Shown here piece by piece: positions 40,986 through 49,638 of a stretch of DNA of 64,000 bases. Position 1 is the stretch's first letter; the number at the start of each line of letters is the position of its first letter. The position numbers and the translations under genes are program-made. The stretch is from Sphingopyxis sp. JAI108 (GTDB lineage: Bacteria > Pseudomonadota > Alphaproteobacteria > Sphingomonadales > Sphingomonadaceae), in the NCBI RefSeq assembly GCF_013410105.1, contig NZ_JACCCJ010000002.1, positions 642,001 through 706,000 of the forward strand. Direction: 5' to 3'. The notes beneath the pieces are model-generated. The model was not told the origin of the DNA, made no database searches, and saw nothing but the letters and a program-made list of their open reading frames with translations.

Positions 40986-41402
40986 ATGATGGTCAATATG
41001 GTCTTGCGCGGCGCCGTCCTGCTGTGGGCGCTGTTCTTTGGCATCGTCGGCGCGCGCGGGTTGTTGGACCCGGCGAGCTATACCGAGACCTTCGGCTTCA
41101 CGATCAGCGGCGTCGCGATCAACACGCTGCGCGCCGATCTGTCGTCCTTCTTTCTCGTCTCGGCGGGCGCTGCGGCGCTCGGCGCGCTGGTCCCGGCGTG
41201 GGTACGCGCGTTGCTGGTGCCCGCGGCGCTTTATGGCACCGCGCTGGCGGGACGGCTGATCGGCGTCGCGATGGGCGACCCGACCAACTTCGGCATCGTG
41301 CAGGGCATGATCGTCGAGGCATTGTCGGTCCTGCTGATGATCGGCAGCTGGTGGGTGCTGTCGCGGCCGCCGGTCGATGCGGCGGCAGGGGCAGGGTATT
41401 AG
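40986..41402 (+). CDS. DUF4345-like membrane protein
   Basis: This 138-aa protein has four hydrophobic helices (LRGAVLLWALFFGIVGARGLL, SSFFLVSAGAAALGALV, VRALLVPAALYGTALAGRLIG and MIVEALSVLLMIGSWWVL) and the conserved LRADLSSFFLV block seen in DUF4345-type proteins; the family call is tentative. AGGGGAGAAG precedes the start, where two ATG codons follow each other. It lies 52 bp after mnmA. Function is unknown. Confidence 0.75.
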   Translation: MMVNMVLRGAVLLWALFFGIVGARGLLDPASYTETFGFTISGVAINTLRADLSSFFLVSAGAAALGALVPAWVRALLVPAALYGTALAGRLIGVAMGDPTNFGIVQGMIVEALSVLLMIGSWWVLSRPPVDAAAGAGY

Positions 41403-41443
41403 TGCGGACATTCGTCATTTGTTTGATAAGCAAGCGAGCGCGA

Positions 41444-42832
41444 ATGAAGTGTAGGAGTGCAAATTTGCGAGCCATCTTGATTGGAATTTGCAGTTTGTCG
41501 CTAAGCGCCTGCCATTTCTTGAGCGCTCCCTTTCCCGATGTTAACAGGGATAAGCTTGTAATCAGCCTCCAAAGGACTGCCTGCTTTGGATCTTGTCCAG
41601 ATTACAAGGTCACAATCACAGGAAGCGGTCGCGTGGTTTTTGAAACCGCGCCACATCTCGCCCTCGATGACGTAGCGAATGTTCATCGCGCAAACTCGAC
41701 AGAAAGTGGCGTCCGAGTCCCCGGCACTCACGAGACGACCGTAGAGCCACAGGTGATCGACCAACTTCTGGCACAATTCGAAGAAGCTCGATTCTTCTCC
41801 CTCCGCGATGAGTATCGAGCGGAGGTTACTGACAACCCAACCTATGTGGTGACGATTGATACTGGCAACGGCAAGAAATCGCTCGTCGACTATGTCGGCA
41901 AGAAAGCGGGGATGCCTGCGTCGGTGACAGCGCTTCAAGATGCAATTGATACGGCAGCGGGAACTGATCGCTGGATCAAGGGGACACCGCAGGTCATCCC
42001 GATGCTTCAAGAAGAGGGCGCTGACTTCGCGGGTACGTTGGGGCTCGAACTCATGGACGCTGCGGCCGAGCGCAACGACGTGCGGACGATGCAGCGCTTG
42101 AAGGATTTGGGGGCTCCGGTTTTTCTCGCGGAAGGGCCGAGCCCACTAAGAACAGCAATCTACGAAGGACATCGCGATGCGATCAAATGGCTGATTGCTA
42201 ACGGAGGGATCGCGGACGCAGCGCAGCGGAAGAGCGCGCTGCAGGAGGCAGTGGATTCAGATAATCACGCCGCGTACGACGCTTTGTATCAGCCGCAGAA
42301 TTCCAGTGGGATTGACCGCGCCTTCGCAACAAAGCTTCTAACGAGTGCGGCTGCGAACGCAGACCCCCAGATTGTTAGCGACATGCTCCGACTGGGGGCG
42401 AACCCGAACGGAGATAACGGTAGTCGCACTCCAATCGACCCTCCACTCTTTGAAGCTGCCAACGGTTTGATGAGCAATGACGAAAAGCATCCTGCCACCA
42501 CCGATCGCAGAGCAGTTATACGGCTGCTATTGGCTGCGGGAGCAAACATCGAGCATTGCCAAAACGGCTACTGCGATAGCGTCTTGTGGCAGGTGAGTGA
42601 CGCTGGCGTCGCGAAACTGCTGTTGGACGCTGGAGCCAATCCAGACTTCAAGGACAATGAAGGAGAACATGTCCTTTTCAACATTTCAGATGAAGAGGTT
42701 GCGCTATTGCTCATTTCTCGCGGCGCTGACATGGGGGCGGTTAGGCCCGCAGACGGAAAAACCCTGAGAGGGTGGAGCGAGTACCAGAAATGGCCGAAGG
42801 TGCTGACGCTTCTCAATCAATCTGGGCTTTGA
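41444..42832 (+). CDS. Ankyrin-repeat lipoprotein with DUF6438 domain
   Basis: This 462-aa protein has a lipoprotein signal (ILIGICSLSLSAC, cysteine 23). A DUF6438-like domain follows (VISLQRTACFGSCPDYKVTITGSGRVVFE, about residues 37-65), then about six ankyrin repeats from residue 190 onward, for example PLRTAIYEGHRDAIKWLIANGG and RRAVIRLLLAAGANIEHC. GC is clearly lower than in mnmA, and codons ending in A or T are frequent, so it may be acquired. It is probably an envelope protein-protein interaction module. ATG 41444 gives the best signal peptide. Confidence 0.8.
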   Translation: MKCRSANLRAILIGICSLSLSACHFLSAPFPDVNRDKLVISLQRTACFGSCPDYKVTITGSGRVVFETAPHLALDDVANVHRANSTESGVRVPGTHETTVEPQVIDQLLAQFEEARFFSLRDEYRAEVTDNPTYVVTIDTGNGKKSLVDYVGKKAGMPASVTALQDAIDTAAGTDRWIKGTPQVIPMLQEEGADFAGTLGLELMDAAAERNDVRTMQRLKDLGAPVFLAEGPSPLRTAIYEGHRDAIKWLIANGGIADAAQRKSALQEAVDSDNHAAYDALYQPQNSSGIDRAFATKLLTSAAANADPQIVSDMLRLGANPNGDNGSRTPIDPPLFEAANGLMSNDEKHPATTDRRAVIRLLLAAGANIEHCQNGYCDSVLWQVSDAGVAKLLLDAGANPDFKDNEGEHVLFNISDEEVALLLISRGADMGAVRPADGKTLRGWSEYQKWPKVLTLLNQSGL

Positions 42833-42993
42833 TTGAAGGCACTCCCAAGCGCAAAAGCTATGTCCGCTTTCTACCCCCAAAGCCGACCCGTCCATAATCG
42901 CCGGAATTCCGGCGTTGCTTGTCTTTTTAACCATTATGTGAGTTACTGGGGGCCGGGTCGCTTCTGTTTTCCTTTGTGGTGGGGAGGAAGCGT

Positions 42994-43131
42994 ATGACGA
43001 GCGAAGAGGACAAGAGGTCGAGTACGGACCGGCGGGCGGGCAACCGCCGCGTCGCCGAAGACCCGAATTACAATGGGCCGGATCGTCGCAAGGGCGACCG
43101 GCGAACGGACAAGGATCGTCGCTCCGACTGA
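42994..43131 (+). CDS. Small basic protein, 45 aa
   Basis: ATG 42994 is preceded by GGGGAGGAAG. The 45-aa product is very hydrophilic and holds three DRR clusters (STDRRAGNRR, GPDRRKGDRR, DKDRRSD), a pattern seen in short C-terminal or stand-alone GPDRR-type proteins of unknown role. It lies 32 bp before the DsbA-family gene and reads the same way, so may be cotranscribed. Confidence 0.6.
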   Translation: MTSEEDKRSSTDRRAGNRRVAEDPNYNGPDRRKGDRRTDKDRRSD

Positions 43132-43163
43132 GCGCGGCGGCGCGCGCCGGCAGGAGAAGAATT

Positions 43164-43856
43164 GTGACCGAACCGCGCGTGCCGCGCCTCAGCGTCGATA
43201 TCGTGTCCGACGTGATGTGCCCCTGGTGCATCATCGGCTGGCTGAAATTCCGCAAGGTGATCGATCATTTCGCGGGCCGGCTGGACTTTCGCGTCCAGTG
43301 GCATCCGTTCGAGCTCAATCCCGACATGCCGCCCGAAGGCGAGGATGCGGCAAGCCATGTGATGCGCAAATATGGCATCAGCGCCGAACAGAGCCGCGCG
43401 AACACGGGGCGGCTCGCCGCCATCGCGGGCGAGCTGGGTTTCACCTTCAACCGCGGTCCGGATTTCCGGATGCGCAACAGTTTCGACGCGCACCGCCTGC
43501 TGACCTGGGCGGGAGCGATCGAGGAACCCGAACAGGAAGGACCGACCGGCGTTCAGACCGCGCTGAAGCTGGCTTTGTTCCAGGCGCATTTTACCGACAA
43601 CCGCGATGTCGGCGACATGCAGGTACTCGCCGATATCGCGACGTCGGTCGGGCTCGACCGCGCGCGCGCGGCCGCGATTCTGGGCTCGGGCGAATTCGGC
43701 GAAATGGTGCGCACCGAGGAAGCCTATTGGGCGGACCGGAATATCACCGGCGTGCCCGCCTTCATCCTCGGCGGGCGGATGCTGGTTCCCGGCGCGCAGG
43801 ATCCCGAGGTTTTCATTCGCGTGATCGAGAATAAGGTGCTGGCGGCGGCCGCCTGA
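43164..43856 (+). CDS. FrnE-like DsbA family oxidoreductase
   Basis: This 230-aa thioredoxin-fold protein has a CPWC redox pair in VSDVMCPWCIIGWLKF (about residues 19-22), and a VPAFILGGRMLVPGAQDPEVF cis-proline segment. No signal peptide is present, so it acts in the cytoplasm like FrnE of Deinococcus, which is a stress-induced disulfide isomerase. The start is a GTG with AGGAGAAG upstream. It could also be a polyketide-type isomerase. Confidence 0.9.
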   Translation: MTEPRVPRLSVDIVSDVMCPWCIIGWLKFRKVIDHFAGRLDFRVQWHPFELNPDMPPEGEDAASHVMRKYGISAEQSRANTGRLAAIAGELGFTFNRGPDFRMRNSFDAHRLLTWAGAIEEPEQEGPTGVQTALKLALFQAHFTDNRDVGDMQVLADIATSVGLDRARAAAILGSGEFGEMVRTEEAYWADRNITGVPAFILGGRMLVPGAQDPEVFIRVIENKVLAAAA

Positions 43857-43911
43857 GGAACGTCGGCGCCGACCTGCGCGTTTTCCGGCCACCCCCTGAA
43901 AGGAGCCGGCC

Positions 43912-44223
43912 ATGATCGACGATTCCCGCAAGCCCCAAGCAGATGCCCCCGAGGCTCGCAACCGCGAGCAGGACGATGAGGAGGCGCAGGCGCAGAGCGT
44001 CGCGGCCGCCGCACGGGGCGAGGCGCGGCTGGAGGACAGCGACAAGAAGCGCAGCGGCGACGCGAATGACGATGTGCAGGATCTGGTCGACCATATGCGC
44101 CAGATGGAGCGGTCGGGCCGCATCGACATGGATGCCTATCGCGGCGAACGCAGCGACGACGATGAGGAGGACGAACTCGGCCCCGGCGGGGTCGACGACG
44201 ACGAACCGCGCGGGGCGCCCTGA
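43912..44223 (+). CDS. Acidic hydrophilic protein, 103 aa
   Basis: This highly charged protein has an AAAGGAG ribosome site 7 bp before ATG 43912. It is rich in D, E, R and Q (ANDDVQDLVDHMRQMERSGRI, SDDDEEDELGPGGVDDDE) and probably disordered except for one helix near residues 55-75. No family is recognised. It may bind basic partners or cations. The next gene converges on it. Confidence 0.7.
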   Translation: MIDDSRKPQADAPEARNREQDDEEAQAQSVAAAARGEARLEDSDKKRSGDANDDVQDLVDHMRQMERSGRIDMDAYRGERSDDDEEDELGPGGVDDDEPRGAP

Positions 44224-44244
44224 GCGAAGGGCCTCGCCGCCGCC

Positions 44245-44868
44245 CTAATCCTCGCCGGGGGTTCCCCACAGCGCCTCGTGCACCGTGCCGCGGCCGAGCG
44301 CGGGTTTGAAGATGAAGGCGACAAGATAGACGCCGAGCGCGAGGCTGATCACGACGAGCCCCGCGACCGGATTGACGACGAGCCCGATGATCGCGCCTGC
44401 GGCAGCGGAGAGCGAGAGCAGGGTCAACCGTGCGTGCGCCTTGACATCGTGGCTGCGCCGGTCGGGCGCGCGGCCGACGATCGACAGCGCGACGCGCATG
44501 ATCGGCGGCAGCGCGAAGGCGAGCGCCATCCAGAGCCAGTGGTCGCGGTCGTTGCCCGCGTCGAACAGACGCCCGACGAGCCCCGTCGGGGCGCCGCCGA
44601 ACACGCCGAGCGCCGCCATGATCGCCGTCATCGCGAGCGTTTCGGCAAGATCGACCGCGGCTTCGGGCGCGCCATAGCGCGGCACGCCGTCGGCGCCGGG
44701 GAAAGCCGCGATCGCGCCCTCGCCATATTGGGCGCCGAAATAGAGGAGCATCAGCAGCGCGGCCCAGACGTGCAGCGCGTCGGGGAACGGTGCGGTCAGC
44801 GAGCCGTAGAGGAAGCTGCCGAGGAAGGCGGGGTAGATCAGGCTGTAGACATAGGTCGGCAGCCGCAT
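44245..44868 (-). CDS. Membrane protein of unknown function, 207 aa
   Basis: This 207-aa protein has five or six hydrophobic stretches (about residues 8-25, 33-50, 70-95, 112-130, 155-175 and 177-195), with a HDVKAHARLTLLSL loop between. It is not a recognised transporter. The start ATG at 44868 lies 5 bp after the stop of the secreted protein gene at 44874, so the two form one operon. A role linked to that exported protein is possible. Confidence 0.75.
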   Translation of the reverse strand: MRLPTYVYSLIYPAFLGSFLYGSLTAPFPDALHVWAALLMLLYFGAQYGEGAIAAFPGADGVPRYGAPEAAVDLAETLAMTAIMAALGVFGGAPTGLVGRLFDAGNDRDHWLWMALAFALPPIMRVALSIVGRAPDRRSHDVKAHARLTLLSLSAAAGAIIGLVVNPVAGLVVISLALGVYLVAFIFKPALGRGTVHEALWGTPGED

Positions 44869-44873
44869 CGGCG

Positions 44874-45593
44874 TCAGGCTTCGGGGCCGGGGGCGGCGGG
44901 TTCGGCGTCGTCGGAGGCCGTCGCGGCGTCGCCGTCCGGCGGCGCGGGGCGTTCGCCGCGCAGCGCGGCGTTCGGGCCTGCCATCTGGCGGCCGATGTCC
45001 GCCGCGACCAGTTGCGCGACAGGATCGTCGCCGAGCGCGCCGAGCTCGTCGCGGCGCGCGGCCAGCGCGGCGAGGCGCTCGTCCGCCGGCAGGCTTGCGA
45101 CCTCGATGTAGAAGCGCACCGCCTGCAGCCACGGCGCGTCATCGGTCAGCACATCCTCGGCCCAGCGGCTGAACGCGCCGCCGGCGCCGCGCCACTGGCC
45201 CTCGTCCCGGTCGAGGAAGAAGAGCACGCGCGATCCGCTGGGAAAGGCATAGCGCGTGCACGCGCCGGCAAAGCTTTGCGGGTGCGCGTCCCTGAGTTCA
45301 TAGGGATTGCTGAGCTGCACCTCGTCGCCGGTCGCGATCATCGCGGAGAGGGCGATCGGGGTCGAGGGCATCGCGCCCTTCAGCGCCGCGACGGGTTCGA
45401 TCGCGATCGTCGGTTCTTCGTCGCTGCCGCGTTCGACATCGCCGGGGGCGACGGTGGCGAGCAGGATGAGCTCGCTGCGTTCGACGAGTTCCAAGTTGGT
45501 CGGCACGCGATAGCCCGGCGCAACCGAGCAGGCGAGGGCGGGAAGCGGCGCGGCGAAGAGTACGAGGCCGGCGGCGGAGAGGAGAAGGCGCAT
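44874..45593 (-). CDS. Secreted protein of unknown function
   Basis: This 239-aa precursor has a signal peptide (MRLLLSAAGLVLFAAPLPALA, cut before CSVAPG). The mature domain has a beta-rich first half (ELVERSELILLATVAPGD, EPTIAIEPVAALKG, FPSGSRVLFFLDRDEGQW) resembling immunoglobulin-like tandem strands, and an alanine-rich helical second half with an acidic proline end. No enzyme motif is seen. It overlaps nothing and begins the two-gene unit with the membrane protein. Confidence 0.7.
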   Translation of the reverse strand: MRLLLSAAGLVLFAAPLPALACSVAPGYRVPTNLELVERSELILLATVAPGDVERGSDEEPTIAIEPVAALKGAMPSTPIALSAMIATGDEVQLSNPYELRDAHPQSFAGACTRYAFPSGSRVLFFLDRDEGQWRGAGGAFSRWAEDVLTDDAPWLQAVRFYIEVASLPADERLAALAARRDELGALGDDPVAQLVAADIGRQMAGPNAALRGERPAPPDGDAATASDDAEPAAPGPEA

Positions 45594-45731
45594 GGGCGGA
45601 GGCTAGCCTCGCGGCTGCCGTTTGGAAAGCCGGCGCGGCTTTCGGGCGCCCTGTCCTGCTCTATGGAGCCGACTCGGATTCCATGCGTATGATCGGCAGG
45701 CTCCCTCCCCGGAGCGGCAAGGAGAATGACC

Positions 45732-45971
45732 ATGGCAGAGCATGACCATAGCGCGATCAAGGAAGATATGAATGTCGTGGGCGCCGACGGCGTCCATCTC
45801 GGCACCGTCGACCATCTCGAAGGCGAACGCATCAAGCTGACCAAGGCCGACAGCGTCGATGGCAAGCATCATTATCTGCCCGCAGGCCTGGTCGCCGCGG
45901 TCGAAGGCGACACGGTGCGCCTGTCGGCGAACGCCGCCAACGCGATCGACCTGTTCGAGGAAGCCGAATAG
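45732..45971 (+). CDS. DUF2171 family protein
   Basis: This 79-aa protein has the DUF2171 (PRC-barrel-like) pattern: DMNVVGADGVHLGTVDHLEGERIKLTKADSVDGKHHYLPAGLV, seen in parts, and a closing LFEEAE. Such proteins are short stress-linked beta barrels. AAGGAG lies 7 bp before ATG 45732, so I prefer it over the ATG at 45726. A rho-independent terminator follows, so it is a single-gene unit. Confidence 0.88.
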   Translation: MAEHDHSAIKEDMNVVGADGVHLGTVDHLEGERIKLTKADSVDGKHHYLPAGLVAAVEGDTVRLSANAANAIDLFEEAE

Positions 45972-46028
45972 CCGAGCCCGCGAACAACAGAGGGCCGGAG
46001 GCGCAATCGGGCGCGCCGGCACCGAACT

Positions 46029-46060
46029 GGCCCGCCCTTTCCCCTGGGGCGGGCCATTTT
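46029..46060 (+). terminator. Terminator of the DUF2171 gene
   Basis: A 9-bp stem GGCCCGCCC / GGGCGGGCC with a nine-base loop is followed by ATTTTCC. It stands 58 bp past the DUF2171 stop codon. Confidence 0.85.
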
Positions 46061-46102
46061 CCTATGTGAATTTTGAACGTCCCGGCTTTAGGGTGCCACG
46101 CG

Positions 46103-47683
46103 ATGGCACAGGGGGGACAAGAAACGCGGCCGCGCGGCCGCCGGTGGCGGCTGATCGCGGCGACGCTGCTGTTCGGCGCCGGATATGCGATCGCGAACCG
46201 GTTCCAGCTGACGCAAAGCGTTGCCTATCGCCTTGCGGCGGGCGATCCGCAAAGCGCGCTGACCGCCTTTCTGTTCCTGGCGTTTCAGGCGGCGATCCTG
46301 ATGGCGGCGCTGTTTCTGTTTCCGCGCCGCTGGGCGGCGGCGCTGCTGACGCTCGCGGGCGGCTCGATCCTGATCAACCTTGGCTATAGCCAGATCGTCG
46401 GCGCGCTGCTCGATGCGGGCTCGCTGGCATGGCTGCTCGCCGAGACGGCGCAGGCGGGCAATGCCGCCGGCGAGTTCGGCGCCGAATTGCTGTGGGTCGC
46501 GGCGCAGGTCGCGGCGGCGCTGGCGCTGTTCGTCGCGGCGCGGAGGCTGGCGCGCGGCGCGGCGACGATGCCGTGGGGGCGCGCGATCACGGCGATGCTG
46601 CCGATCCTGCTTGTCGTGCCGGGCGCGCTCTATCGCCACGCCGCGGTGTGGCCGGAAGCCGCCGAACGCAATCTTTACGGGCTCGGCTGGGACCTCGCCA
46701 CCGCGCCGCCGCCGCCGGCGCGCGCGCCGGTGACGCTGAAGCCCGCAGCCCGCGCCGACACGCCGCGGCATATCGTCTGGGTGATCGACGAGAGCGTCGC
46801 CGAGGCGCCGTTCCGCCGGCTGATCGCGCCGACGATCGCCCATGTGCCGCACAGCGATTTCGGGATCGCGGCGGCGATGGGGCATTGCAGCGCGCCGGCG
46901 CAGGTCGCGCTGCGGTCGGGGGTCGATGTGCGGCGCGTGTCGGCGGCGACGGATCTTCGCGCGACGCCGTCGATCTGGGCCTATGCCCAGGCGGCGGGAT
47001 ACCGGACGCTGCTGATCGACGGGCAGACGTCGGGGGCGCCGCAGAATCTGATGCTGCCGCCCGAGCGCGCGCTGATCGACGATTACCGGCCGATGCCGGG
47101 CGGGATCGACACCGACCTGAAGATCGCCGATGCGCTCAATGCCGCGATGAAGGGCGGCGGGCGCAGCTTCACCTTTGCGGTGCTGCGCGGGGTCCATTTC
47201 CAGTATCGCGACCATTATCCCGAAGGCGCGATCGCGGCGGACAGCCCGGTGCGACGGCAATATGATGCCGCGCTTTCATGGTCGAAGCGCCGTTTCTTTG
47301 CGCGATTGCTGGCGGGGGTCGACCGCGAGACGGTGGCGATCGTCTACACATCGGACCATGGGCAGAATCTGACCCCCGGCGCGCTGCCGCATTGCAGCCG
47401 CGAGGCGGTGGCCGACGAGTTTCGCGTGCCGCTGCTCGCCTTCCTGCCCGCCGGCGAGGCGGCGCGCCATGCCGGGGCGCCGCGCAGGGGGCATTCGACG
47501 AGCCAGATCTTTCCCGCGACGTTGGCGTGGATGGGCTATGACCCGGCAGCGGTCGCGGCGCGATACGACCGGGACCTGACGCAGCCGACGGCGCGCTATG
47601 TGTGGTTCGGCCGCACCGTGATCCCGACGGGCGGCGACACCGCGATCGACGTGACCGCAGGGCCGCGATTTCCGGGCGGCTGA
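46103..47683 (+). CDS. Sulfatase/phosphoethanolamine-transferase-like membrane enzyme
   Basis: This 526-aa protein has about five N-terminal transmembrane helices (to about residue 185) and a periplasmic alkaline-phosphatase-superfamily domain. The domain has VWVIDESVAEAPFRRL near the metal site, MGHCSAPAQVALRSG for the nucleophile region, then FAVLRGVHFQYRDHYP and YTSDHGQN for the C-terminal metal ligands. That is the layout of EptA- or LtaS-type enzymes that decorate lipid A or glycans. The usual nucleophile Thr/Ser in ESxR is here ES-VAEA, so the substrate and activity need proof. ATG 46103. Confidence 0.8.
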   Translation: MAQGGQETRPRGRRWRLIAATLLFGAGYAIANRFQLTQSVAYRLAAGDPQSALTAFLFLAFQAAILMAALFLFPRRWAAALLTLAGGSILINLGYSQIVGALLDAGSLAWLLAETAQAGNAAGEFGAELLWVAAQVAAALALFVAARRLARGAATMPWGRAITAMLPILLVVPGALYRHAAVWPEAAERNLYGLGWDLATAPPPPARAPVTLKPAARADTPRHIVWVIDESVAEAPFRRLIAPTIAHVPHSDFGIAAAMGHCSAPAQVALRSGVDVRRVSAATDLRATPSIWAYAQAAGYRTLLIDGQTSGAPQNLMLPPERALIDDYRPMPGGIDTDLKIADALNAAMKGGGRSFTFAVLRGVHFQYRDHYPEGAIAADSPVRRQYDAALSWSKRRFFARLLAGVDRETVAIVYTSDHGQNLTPGALPHCSREAVADEFRVPLLAFLPAGEAARHAGAPRRGHSTSQIFPATLAWMGYDPAAVAARYDRDLTQPTARYVWFGRTVIPTGGDTAIDVTAGPRFPGG

Positions 47684-47708
47684 AACGGCGGCGGCTGAAA
47701 CGGCGAAA

Positions 47709-47730
47709 GGGAGCCGGCATTCCGGCTCCC
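47709..47730. terminator. Weak bidirectional terminator
   Basis: The stem GGGAGCCGG-CATT-CCGGCTCCC lies between converging genes. It lacks a long T run on the plus strand and has only TTTCG on the minus strand. Confidence 0.5.
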
Positions 47731-47851
47731 TCCCCGATCGCGGACGCGATGCGGTCTCTTCAAAATCTGTCGGGCGGGGAGCCAGGTGCACCCGGCTCCC
47801 CCAGCGCGCGGCGACATCTCTCCGTGCGGGAGGTCGCCGCGGCTTGTGGGG

Positions 47852-48361
47852 TCAGCGCGATTCGACCTCGGCGGTCGTGCGCGCCTGGATTTCGGCCTGC
47901 GACAGCTTGGTGACAAGCCCGTGGGTGGCGCCGACGGCGCCATGATAGATTTCGGCGAGCGGCACATTGTAGAGCTTGCCGCCGCGGACGACGACCGCGG
48001 TGTCGCCCTCGACGCTCTGCACCGTGCCGACGCTGTTGCCGTCGGTGCCGTAAAGCTCGGCGCCGGCGCGCACCTGTTCGCGCGTCGCGAGGGTCAGGTT
48101 CGCGGCATCGACGCTTTTCTGCACCGCGCCATCGACCTGATCGACCATGCCGCCGACGGGGTCGGTCGCGTCCTGAACCGCGGCATTGCCGCCCAGCCCG
48201 ACCTTGCCGACAAGGTTGACGTTCGCGACGCCGTCGCGGCCGATCGCGGCATCGGACGCGGACGCGGCGGACGTGGCCTGGGCCAGCGCGGGGGTTGCGG
48301 CGAGAAGGGCGGGGGCGGCCGCCAAAAGGGCTAGCGCGCCAAGAGCGGGGGGCTTGCGCAT
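47852..48361 (-). CDS. Secreted PRC-barrel-like protein
   Basis: This 169-aa precursor has a signal peptide (MRKPPALGALALLAAAPALLA, cut near ALAQA). The C-terminal domain (AGAELYGTDGNSVGTVQSVEGDTAVVVRGGKLYNVPLAEIYHG, in parts) resembles the PRC barrel; the region before it is a short glycine- and valine-rich link. A GGAGAGAGAG site precedes ATG 48361. A run of 14 G bases lies 36 bp upstream (48397-48410). Confidence 0.75.
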   Translation of the reverse strand: MRKPPALGALALLAAAPALLAATPALAQATSAASASDAAIGRDGVANVNLVGKVGLGGNAAVQDATDPVGGMVDQVDGAVQKSVDAANLTLATREQVRAGAELYGTDGNSVGTVQSVEGDTAVVVRGGKLYNVPLAEIYHGAVGATHGLVTKLSQAEIQARTTAEVESR

Positions 48362-48578
48362 CTCTCTCTCCATGATGGGTCGGCATCGTCGACGCCCCGG
48401 GGGGGGGGGGAAGAGGGCGGCGACGATGCCTTCGACGGAGAAACCGGCGCGAACTCCGGTCGTTGCATCGCGCCGCGCCCGAATGCGACGAGCGGCCGCT
48501 CGCGGGCGACGAATGGCGAGGGGGGGGGCGCGAGACGGAGGCTGAGGCCCCACCGCTCCTCTCGATAAATGCCCTCGG

Positions 48579-48734
48579 CTAGTGCGTATGCGCGCGCGGC
48601 GGGGCGACGATCAGCTTGTTGAGCGTCGCGATGCGGCGGCGCGCTTCGCTCCAGTCGCGCTCGGGATGCGCCCGGATCCGGTCGAGGAGGATCTTCACCT
48701 CCTTGCGGCGGTCGCCTTCGGTTACGGCCTGCAT
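48579..48734 (-). CDS. Small hypothetical protein, 51 aa
   Basis: The product MQAVTEGDRRKEVKILLDRI continues with RAHPERDWSEARRRIATLNKLI, a helical basic-acidic motif that could bind nucleic acid or act as a small regulator. AAGGAG lies 8 bp before ATG 48734. No family is recognised. It is next to other small stress-type genes. Confidence 0.6.
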   Translation of the reverse strand: MQAVTEGDRRKEVKILLDRIRAHPERDWSEARRRIATLNKLIVAPPRAHTH

Positions 48735-48845
48735 GGGCTTTCTCCTTTCGCCGCGCATCATAGCATGGCGCCGCGGTTCCCGGCAGCGGTTCGCCGCGCG
48801 GCCGGGGCGTTTAGCCCCGGCGGAGGCGCGGCGCGAGGGGGCGGG

Positions 48846-49028
48846 TCAGGCCGCGCCGCCCTCCGCCTCGCGCGCCTTCTGGTCGCGGTCCTCCTGTTCG
48901 CGGCGGATGCGCGTCGCTTCCTCGGTGCGCTGTTTCTCGGCGCGGCTGCGGCGGTTGTTGAGCATCGCCCAGGCGAGCACGGCGGCGAGCAGGATCGGGC
49001 CGAGGATCGTCATGAGGGTCCATTCCAT
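48846..49028 (-). CDS. Small single-pass membrane protein, 60 aa
   Basis: The product has one transmembrane helix (MTILGPILLAAVLAWAML, about residues 6-23) and a charged coiled-coil tail (RRSRAEKQRTEEATRIRREQ and more). AGGAG lies 7 bp before ATG 49028. This form is common for small inner-membrane regulators, but the function is unknown. Confidence 0.7.
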   Translation of the reverse strand: MEWTLMTILGPILLAAVLAWAMLNNRRSRAEKQRTEEATRIRREQEDRDQKAREAEGGAA

Positions 49029-49188
49029 GATCTGTCTCCTGTGCCCCCTCGATAGCGGGTCAACGGGCGGGGATGGCGAAGGCTGCATCGGGCGCAGGGA
49101 TGTTCGCAGGATTCACGGGGAAACGCGGCGACGCGGCGGCAGGGTCCGACCGATTGCGGACATGCATGGTCTCGGTTAGTTCAAAGCC

Positions 49189-49509
49189 ATGTTCAAGATC
49201 GTGACATCATTGTTCGGGTTCGAGGGCTATGTAAGTAATCCTCGGAGTGGCCGACCAGAAGAGCCGATTTCGTGGCAACGAGAGCGCTTCATGATTTGGG
49301 CCGCATGGGCAACGGCGCTTATCGGCATTGTCGGCGAAGCCTATTTTTACTCGAAACTGGGCGGATTTGACGGCACCGTCGGCGGCGTAGGTCTGACTTT
49401 CACCGCAATCGCATTCCTAAGGAGCCGCGCATTTGCGCGAAGGAAGCTCGAATTATCGGCCGCGATTAAAAGTTATGAGGAATCAGTTCGTCGGCACGCT
49501 TCTTTTTAG
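49189..49509 (+). CDS. Hypothetical membrane protein, 106 aa
   Basis: The product has two hydrophobic helices (about residues 35-54 and 60-77) within an otherwise polar chain, with basic residues at both ends. Lower GC than its neighbours suggests separate origin. No family is recognised. It is alone on its strand between two unrelated small-gene groups. Confidence 0.6.
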   Translation: MFKIVTSLFGFEGYVSNPRSGRPEEPISWQRERFMIWAAWATALIGIVGEAYFYSKLGGFDGTVGGVGLTFTAIAFLRSRAFARRKLELSAAIKSYEESVRRHASF

Positions 49510-49638
49510 AGGCAGCCGGCTTTCAACTTTGTCCGCTTTCCACCCCAAAGCTGCCAAGGCGCGACAGGCGTTCGCGCGGCGCCTTTCCGCGAGCCGCCGG
49601 ACTGGCGCGGCGCGGTTGCACTTCCTATCTAGGCCGCG

